DNA from: Budorcas taxicolor
Taxonomy: Eukaryota > Chordata > Mammalia > Artiodactyla > Bovidae
Direction of reading: 5' to 3'
Assembly: GCF_023091745.1 (NCBI RefSeq)
Contig: NC_068922.1
Span: forward strand, 32,030,001-32,094,000
DNA: 64,000 bases
Shown here: piece after piece, positions 56,901 through 64,000 of the stretch
How the letters are laid out: every line of letters starts with the position of its first letter
How positions within the stretch are numbered: the first letter of the stretch is position 1
Made by a program: the position numbers and the translations under genes
The notes under the pieces: generated by a model
Seen by the model: the letters and a program-made list of their open reading frames with translations, nothing else
Told to the model about the DNA's origin: nothing
The model's database searches: none

Positions 56901-57504
56901 TATTTTTAATAGGTTTGTATTTTTGTGATCTCAGTAAGTGTAAATTTTCTTTTAACTGTGATTTATTTATCCATTTACTTTACATTTTACTTGGAAAATT
57001 AATGATATTATCAGTAGAAGAATTTTTAAAATTAAGCTCTTAATGTATTTGGAAAATATAGATTGCTAAAACACTGTGCATAGAATTGTTTTTTTGCTAT
57101 AATGACTTGGCCTATTTCCCTGGATCTTTCCCCTATAACACTGATCTCAGAACGCAACAGTTGAAGGCATTGTTCCCTAATTGGGAATTAGGTTTCTAAG
57201 TATCTTTTCCTCACTTTAACAATTCCTCTCCGCTCAAAAACTTTTCCTCAGATGAAGCTTTGTGTACACTGTGAAATATATTAGAGGTGTCACATCTACC
57301 CCAGTATCATATTTCCAGTTCATCCTTGCCTTTCCCAAGGGGTTACTCACAAGCAGAAGTTCCTTACCTGAAGTCCCTCAACAGGGATCTCAAATTGTTT
57401 GCAAAATGTTGTCTCCATTTGTGTTTATGCCTTTTTTTTTTTTTTTCTGGGAAGAAAATAGCTAGATTTTCAAGAAAGTCCATAACTCAAAAAGACTAAC
57501 CGGA

Positions 57505-57662
57505 CTTCCCTAGGTCCTTCCCAGGTCCAGTGGTTAAGACTTTGAGCTCCTAATGCAGGGGGCCCGAGTTTGATCCCTGGTAAGGAAGCTAGATCTTGCA
57601 TGGTACAACTAAAGATCCCATGTGCTGCAGCCAAAAAAAAAAAAAAGAGAGAGAGAGAGAGA
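57505..57662 (+). mobile_element. CHR-type SINE with poly(A) and (GA)n tail
   Basis: 'cggacttccctaggtccttc', 'tccagtggttaagactttga', 'gcccgagtttgatccctggt', ending in A14 then (GA)6-7. A young-looking copy. Confidence 0.88.
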
Positions 57663-58954
57663 CTAAGAAGCAGCGTATTGGTTAGGAGGTAGGATGGAGT
57701 TTGCAATACTCCAACTTAATGGGGTTGTAAGAGGTGGGCAATTGTGAGAAAGCTTTCTGGGAACAAACAACTTTCTCTCATGCCTCGGACAGTAGAAAAC
57801 AACTTGCTTTTACTTACTTGGTAAGAACAAAGCATGTTCCATTTGAGGACGTTTCAATGGAAACAATGGCTACAGTGTCATAGCAGTGTGTGGTTAATTA
57901 TACTGAAAAAACTTTATATGTGCATTTTTTTTCTTTCAAGATACAAGAGAAACGAAAGAATTAGAAATATGGAAGAGGAGAAATATAAGAGTGAGCATGA
58001 TTTACAAATTCTTTACACAAGTCATTTTCTTTAGAACTCAGAGCTACATTTTCGCAGAAAGTATTTTGGACTTCAGACTTTTGTCTCCTACTTAAATGTC
58101 TTATCAGTCTGTATTCAGTAGGATGCTGAATACACCTCGCATTATCCACTCAAACATACAATCAAATAGATGTCATCTGTATCTATATATGTACTCAAAC
58201 TCAGTAACATATTAAGCATGTAGGGGGGTAGAGAAATTTTATAAAATGGAGAAGAGCAGTTTTGTTTTGTTTGCTTTTTACATTTATTTTTGGTTTTGGT
58301 GGTTGTAGTCCATTTGTTTTTGTTTTTTTTTAAACCAGAAATTCTTTCTGGGGATTAAATGTTTAAGTGCTCTCCACACTGGCTTTGCACTTGTTTTCGT
58401 CAGAATTCAACAGTCAGAAGATTCTTAAAGAATTTTTTTTTTCCCCAGTTGAACTCAAACAATATGAATAGTCTTTAACTTAATCTCTAAAAATAAAGAT
58501 GATATCTCTAGAGACTGGGAACCTCTTGATGCTTCTGTTTTCAGTGTTCACTTGGGCATCTGTTTGTATATTTACCTATTTGTTCATCACATATACCATC
58601 AGCATCTCATACATATCCCAGGTGTTGAGCTAGGTCCTGGAGATTCAAATGTGGGTGAGAAGCTGTGCTGGTCCACAACAAGAAGTACACAGTCTAATGG
58701 AGGTCCAGGCACACAATCATTTTGGAGTGATTTTTTTTTTATTGATGTATAGTTGATACAGGCTATTATATAAATTACAGGTATACAATATAGTGGCTTG
58801 CAATTTTAAAAAATTATTCTCCATTTATAATTATTATAAAATATTGACCATATTCCCAATATTATACAGTATAATCTTTATAGCTTATTTTATGCCTAAT
58901 GGTTTATACCTCTTAATCCCCTACCATTGTTGCCCCTCTCACCCCACTGGTAAC

Positions 58955-59250
58955 CACTGAAGTGAAGTGAAGTCAGTTGTGTCTGACTCTATGACCCCAT
59001 GGACTATAAAATGCATGGAATTCTCCAGACCCAGAATACTGGAGCCTTTCCCTTCTCCAGGGAATCTTCTCAACCCAGGGATCGAACCCAGGTCTCCTGC
59101 ATTGGAGGCGAATTCTTTACCAGCTGAGTCACAAGGGAAGTCCAAGAATACCAGAGTGGGTAGCCTATCCCTTCTCCAGGTGATCTTCCCAACCCAGGAA
59201 TTGAACCGTGGTCTCCTGAATTGCAGGAGGATTCTTCACCAACTGATCCA
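58955..59250 (-). mobile_element. Bov-tA SINE with a second SINE end attached
   Basis: First unit 58955-59142 ('gaagtgaagtgaagtcagtt' to 'agctgagtcacaagggaagt'); a second 3'-like half follows at 59145-59250 ('tcttcccaacccaggaattg'). Confidence 0.88.
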
Positions 59251-59415
59251 TCACCATTAATTTGTTCTTAATGTCTGTGAGTCTGCTTTGTTTTTGCTCT
59301 ATTCACTAGTTTGTTGTATCTTTTAGCTTCCATGTATGAGTGATATTGTACAGTATTTGTCTTTCTATACCTGACTTATTACTTAGAATCTGGACTTAAA
59401 CCCTCCAAGTCCACC

Positions 59416-59518
59416 TGCTGCTGCTGCTGCTGCTGCTGCTAAGTTGCTTCAGTCGCATCCGACTCTGTGTGACCCCATAGACCCCTGGGCTCCCCCGCCC
59501 TTGGGATTCTCCAGGCAG
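59416..59518 (-). mobile_element. Bov-A SINE with (CTG)8 tail and target-site duplication
   Basis: Starts with 25 nt of TGC/CTG repeat, then 'aagttgcttcagtcgcatcc', ends 'gggattctccaggcag'. Flanked by gtccacc at 59409-59415 and 59519-59525, a 7-bp duplication (8 if the next t is counted). Confidence 0.9.
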
Positions 59519-60046
59519 GTCCACCTATGTTGCTGCAAATGGAAAAATTTTGTCCTTTTTTATGGCCGAACAATATTGCATTGTATGTACACCACGTCGT
59601 CTTTACCCATTTGTCTGTTGACTTCCATATCTTGGCAATTGTAAATAATGCTGGTATGAACATTGGGGTACAGGTATCTTTTCAATTCATGTTTTCTCTT
59701 TTTTTTGGATATATACCCAGGAGTGGAATTGCTGGGTCATATGGTAGTTCTATTTCAGTTTTTTGAGAAACCTCCATACTGTTTTCACACCGCCTGAATC
59801 AGTTTACATTCCCAGCAACAGTGTGTGAAGGTTCCCTTTTCACTGCATCCTTGCCAACGTTTGTTATTTGTGTTCTTTTCGATCATGATCATGCTGACAG
59901 ATGTGAGGTGATATCTCATTGTGATTTTGATTTGCATTCCCCTGATGATTAGTGACACCGAACATCTTTTCATGTGATTGTTTGCCATCTGTATTTCCTG
60001 TTCGGAAAACTGTATATCAGGTTTCTGCCCATTTTTCATTTGAGTT

Positions 60047-60081
<35 letters not shown>

Positions 60082-60099
60082 GAATTGTACGAGCTTCCA

Positions 60100-60230
60100 A
60101 AACCTCATTTTTAACATAATCCAGTTCTTAAAGACATTGTCTCTGAATACAGTCACATTCTGAGGTTCTGTGTTAGGGCTTCAACATGTGAATTGGAGAG
60201 GAGGGCACAATTCAGCCCATAGCATGCTTC
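60100..60230 (-). mobile_element. MaLR-type LTR fragment
   Basis: 'tgaatacagtcacattctga' then 'gttagggcttcaacatgtga' and 'cacaattcagcccatagcat', the reversed start of MLT1/MST LTRs. Confidence 0.65.
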
Positions 60231-60294
60231 TACACTTTTTTTAAATTTTATTTTACTGATCGTTGTATTTGCAGGGTTCTCCAGACAAGTGAAG

Positions 60295-60405
60295 CTAAAA
60301 GGCCTATCTATACATCTATTCATCAATTATCTATATCTGTATAGCTATCTATGTATCATCTATCTCTCATTTATCAATTACCTACCATCAGTCTATCTAT
60401 GTTGT
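60295..60405. repeat. Imperfect (TCTA)n microsatellite
   Basis: Irregular TCTA/TATC units such as 'gtatagctatctatgtatca tctatctctc'. Confidence 0.7.
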
Positions 60406-61275
60406 TATTTTCTACTGATTCTATTTCTTTGAATCCAACTTATATGCAATTCTTATACTGACATCACTAATTATATTATTTGTAAATGTGTTATTCCACT
60501 AAACCCAAACTACATGTATTCCACATTCAATGTTCATTCACCCTGGTTCTCAAAAATGCTCATGGCTTTCCAACAGGGCTTAATACAAGAGAAAGTTTGA
60601 CAGGGGGTTAGTTGAAAAAGACAGTCTGAATCTTTTATGGTTAAAATCTCTTATTTCTGCAGATTTAAGAAACATGACCACATAAAAGTATTTCCATGGT
60701 CCCTCCCAGGGGTTTAGAAGGGACCCATGTGAGTGAGGGGCCCCAAAGGCTAAGCTTTATTTGTTTCATTATAGAACAACTCAGTGTCAGGAACAGCTTC
60801 TGATAGGTGGAGACTGGACAGAGCCTGATGAGATGATAGAATCTTGAGGAGGAAGGAAGGCAGGTGGGAATGGATGCCAGAGATAGGAAGAACTTGGCCA
60901 AAGCCACTGAGATAAGAAACAGCTTGTTGTCATTAAGTAGGAAAGTGAGATGCATGTGGCAGGGGCTGGAGTTTAGGAATTGCCTCAAATACTGACAGGA
61001 AGTCATCTTCTGTTTGGTCCTCCCTACACCTGACCTGCATTCAGAGCATCCTGATACCATGTCGGGCTCCACCCACTCGACCTGACCAAGGGGACGACCT
61101 GTCTAACTACTACTTTGCCTTAAAACACAAATAATCAAAGCTGTGTGTGTGACATGGCTTAACCTAGGAAGGCCTTCAGAAATAACACTTCTTTTTCACT
61201 GAGACACTCAAATTTGGGGCCATTATTTACTGTAGTAAACTGGGAAAGAATCAGGATCAGAGAGAGAAGGCTGAA

Positions 61276-61530
61276 TTGGGAGAGCAGCGCTGACATATCT
61301 ACACGGCCATGTGTTAGGCAGATGGCTAGTGGGAAGCTGCTGCACGGCAGAGGGAGCCCATCTCCACGCTCTGTGATGACCTGGAGGGCTGGGATGCGGT
61401 GGTTGGAGGGAGGCTCAAGAAAGAGGGGATATATGTATACATGTAGCTGATTCACATTGTTCTACAGCAGAAACTAGCACAACATTGTAAAGCAATTACA
61501 CTCCAACAAGAAAATAATAAAATGAAATAA
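61276..61530 (+). mobile_element. L1 3' end
   Basis: 'ggcagatggctagtgggaag', 'gctgattcacattgttctac' and 'gcaattacactccaacaaga', the ruminant L1 3' UTR. Confidence 0.85.
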
Positions 61531-62535
61531 AAACAGTCTCCCCCTTACTGAAAAAAACAATTAGGCTCAGATATACCCCCACCCCATGACTTAGACTGTA
61601 TAACTACGGAATACATAGAACAATTGTTGGCTTGTCTCTATAACAAAATTAAAAGTAGAAAATTCTATCTTAATTTAGAAACCTTTGTATTATTGAGAAT
61701 ATAAGTCACCTACATTTTTGAGAATTTATATTCTGCAAATGAGTTAAGAAAAATCTGTTGTATTGGCTGTAAATGGGTGTTTCAACACTGATTGTATATG
61801 GTAAACACCTGAGCCCCACTCCAGGCCCATGAAACTAGAACCTGGGGATGGGACTAAGGCATTGGCTTGACTAGCAAAACAGAACAAACAGATAAGAACT
61901 CCCTGGGTGATTTCATGAAGTTGGTGATGACAAAATGATGTTAAATAATACTTCCATGAAGGTTAATTATTCAGGATTCCCTATGAGGTCAAAATTCTTG
62001 AAAACATGAGTATAGTAATGTCACTCACAATTATGGGAGATCAGTTAGTGAATTTTCTGATGTAGAAATACACTGGAAATGTTGCCCAAACCTCTCAACA
62101 ACATACCAGGAATACATATTTTGGTATTAGAATTTGCTTAACATTTTGTAAATAATGTTTTTCATTTAGAAGGGACCCCTGACAGGCAACTTTTTTCAAC
62201 AAAAGGTGACACTGACATTGGAAAGGCTTTCTGAGTTGGCTGGAGATCCTGGCTGTGCTGTGGGACCTTTAAAATGTTCAAGTTATTCATGGCAGGTCTG
62301 CACAGTTAGGTTTTGGCAGAGACTGTTGATCTCATTCAACTAGCTCTGTGGGTTTGAGTTAACCCTTCTCCTTGTGGGTCTGCTTACAGCTCACATACAA
62401 ACAGTTCTCTGTGAAATTTCAAGAAACCTGTGATGCTACCATGTTCTTTTTTCTGTTGACTTAATTTTTTTTTTTTTCTTCAAGGGCAGGAAAGTCCAAG
62501 ACTGCCTGGGCTTGCTCCTAATTCAGGATTTTGGC

Positions 62536-62715
62536 AGGGGTTCTCAAACTTTGATGGGCATAAGAGTCTCTCAGAGAGATAATTTAAAATAGAGAGTCCT
62601 CTGGGCCCCTGCTTGTGATTCTGATTAAGTAGATGTGGGTCCAAACCTGGAATCTGCATTTCAACAAGTATCCCAGGGGATTCTGATACCCTCAGGCTGT
62701 GATTTTGATGAGCAA
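62536..62715 (+). mobile_element. MER5-like hAT element
   Basis: 'ggggttctcaaactttgatg', 'ttctgattaagtagatgtgg', 'ctgcatttcaacaagtatcc': the MER5A/B order. Diverged. Confidence 0.75.
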
Positions 62716-62919
62716 TCTATTCTGGAATCATTTTTATGTGAAGGTATCATTTTCCCCAAAGCTATTATAAATCTCAAATAATCCTTGAGGTCAAAGTCAT
62801 ATAACCAAACAGCATGGAAGTTAATGAAAACTGCAGTTTTTCAATTCTTTCTATTAATCAGAAATTGTTGGTGCTAAAATCCACTTCTTTACTTCTTTTC
62901 TGAACTCCCTTATACTCTC

Positions 62920-63235
62920 TGCTATGGACTGAATATATGCACCCCCCCCCCCCAAATCCATATAGGTTGAGACCTCACCCCCAAAGTGATAATATTTGGA
63001 GGTAAGGTCTCTGGGAGGTGATTGGGTCATGAAAGCAGAACCCCTATGAATGGATTAGCTAGTGCTCTTATGAAAGAGACCCCACAAAGGGAAGTCCATC
63101 TTCTATTAATTAGGAAGCTGGTTGTCACCAGACACTGAATCTGCTGGCACCTCAGTCTTGGACTTCCCAGCCTCCATAACTGTGAGGAATGAATTTCTGT
63201 TGTTTGTAAGCCACCATGTATCTTGTTATAGAAGC
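62920..63235 (+). mobile_element. MaLR-type solo LTR (MST/MLT1-like)
   Basis: 'ctatggactgaatatatgca', 'aatatttggaggtaaggtct', 'gaggtgattgggtcatgaaa' and 'ccagcctccataactgtgag' in the usual order. Includes a C11-12 run at 62942-62953. No internal retroviral genes nearby. Confidence 0.8.
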
Positions 63236-64000
63236 CCAAATGAATTAAGATATTCTCCCAAGGCTGCAGCGTTCTTATACTCCCTTCCACCATCACCATG
63301 AACGAGCATGTGTGAGTTGACAATTTGCCTCTCTTATCCAGTCTTAGACTATAAACTCCAGGAGGGGAAAGGCCTGACATTATGTGAACCTGGGCAAATC
63401 CCTAGATCTTTGTGAAAAGAACCATTTCTCTGTGTTGTTGGTAATAACAAAACTGTTGATCAACATAGAGAATCTCACTTCATGGAAACATCAGTCTCCC
63501 TGGGTCAGTTTGCTCATCTTCTAAAAGGGAGTGAATGGGAAACTTCTCACACTCAGGACCATCTTAACTCTATAATCCAGTTATGCTGTCTTGAGATGTG
63601 AGAGAGCAGGAGAAACCTGATCAACTTCTTTAAGAAAAATTGCCATCCATCTTTCAAAGAAGATTCTGTCTCTGTTTTCCTCCAGTTTTCGGGAAATCAG
63701 AGTAACACTTGGCTCAAAAGGTTACAGGGAAACTGATGAAGTACCTTTCAAATGCCAGGCCCAGTGGCAGGCAATCAAATGAATTCCAGCTGGTCCTGGA
63801 GTGTGTTCTGCTTACTGCCATGTACCACCCTGGGGGTTAATTTCCCAACTCAGGCCCTGACTCTTGAACTGGTGTGGATCCAGGAGGAGGATCTGAATTC
63901 TCCAGTGGAGAAGAAAAGAGGGTATTGGATTGACAGTGCCTAGGAATCTACTTCTCCAAATGGGAGAGTTCATTTCACCTAGCAAGGTTTGACTCCCTCC

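Larger units (their letters stand above)
56224..56900 (+). other. MRC1: MRC1 3' UTR
   Basis: Follows the TAG stop directly. It is AT-rich with no recognised repeat. Two AATAAA hexamers occur, at 56370-56375 and 56879-56884. The second is followed by a GT-rich stretch (aaggtgtattttt), so the main cleavage site is placed near 56900. The end is inferred; transcripts could also stop after the first signal. Confidence 0.75.
58735..60080 (-). mobile_element. Old L1 3' part with nested SINEs
   Basis: 3' UTR text 'tttattgatgtatagttgat' starts it. ORF2 C-terminal remnants (FTIAKIWKSTDKWVK-type) lie in 59550-59665. It is interrupted at 58955-59250 and 59416-59518 by SINEs and ends at a poly-T run (60050-60076). 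Confidence 0.8.
56901..64000. other. Intergenic region downstream of MRC1
   Basis: No coding gene recognised. Holds a CHR SINE (57505), old L1 with SINE insertions (58735-60080), LTR pieces (60100-60230, 62920-63235), an L1 3' end (61276-61530) and a MER5-like element (62536-62715). The longest repeat-free open frame (60665-61072, minus) has no recognisable domain. The gaps 56901-57500, 57665-58730 and 63240-64000 show nothing. Confidence 0.7.

Noticed and set aside
62920..63235. Possible endogenous retrovirus
   Set aside because: Only solo MaLR-type LTR text is present; no gag, pol or env coding sequence was recognised on either side.

Overview
This window is vertebrate genomic DNA, almost certainly from a ruminant (cattle, sheep, goat or a relative). 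It is full of BovB LINEs, Bov-tA/Bov-A2 type tRNA-derived SINEs (the recurring 'cagagtcggacacgactga' end, often with an AGC-repeat tail) and L1 elements ending in the ruminant-type 3' UTR. The species within ruminants cannot be fixed from the sequence alone.

The only host gene I can support is the C-terminal two thirds of MRC1 (macrophage mannose receptor, CD206), on the + strand. Twenty-one coding exons lie between 2798 and 56223, all with GT-AG borders. Their phases join without conflict into 2850 nt: 949 codons plus a TAG stop. They encode C-type lectin-like domains (CTLD) 3 to 8, the juxtamembrane stalk, one transmembrane helix and a cytoplasmic tail of about 45 residues with the FENTLY endocytosis motif. 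If the gene is built like human MRC1 (30 exons), these are exons 10-30. The N-terminal exons (cysteine-rich domain, fibronectin type II, CTLD1-2) lie upstream of the window. CTLD4 and CTLD5 carry the EPN plus WND calcium/mannose-binding motifs; CTLD3, 6, 7 and 8 do not, as in other mannose receptors. A 3' UTR with a poly(A) signal at 56879 follows.

Layout: 1-2797, intron with SINE pieces; 2798-8032, CTLD3; 7833-13105, CTLD4; 15479-15520, proline-rich linker; 15.5-20.2 kb, an intron filled by two L1 copies; 21.6-25.9 kb, CTLD5; 25.7-32.5 kb, CTLD6; 35.9-39.5 kb, CTLD7; 39.8-43.5 kb, a BovB copy with two nested SINEs; 44.0-53.7 kb, CTLD8, split by an 8.7-kb intron holding old L1 and a second BovB with a 331-codon open reverse transcriptase frame; 54.9-56.2 kb, stalk, membrane helix and tail; 56.9-64 kb, intergenic DNA with SINEs, old L1, MaLR-type LTR pieces and a MER5-like element, and no recognisable gene.

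No new biochemical system is evident. The observations most worth checking are: a strong unused splice acceptor at 15331-15333 whose use would bring in an immediate stop after CTLD4; an 84-bp mariner-derived palindrome at 8788-8871 that could fold as a microRNA-like hairpin; a 302-bp element with perfect 20-bp terminal inverted repeats at 5402-5703; a run of frame-neutral (phase 1-1) exons through CTLD8 and the stalk; and a BovB reverse transcriptase frame kept open across a C11-A9 homopolymer junction.
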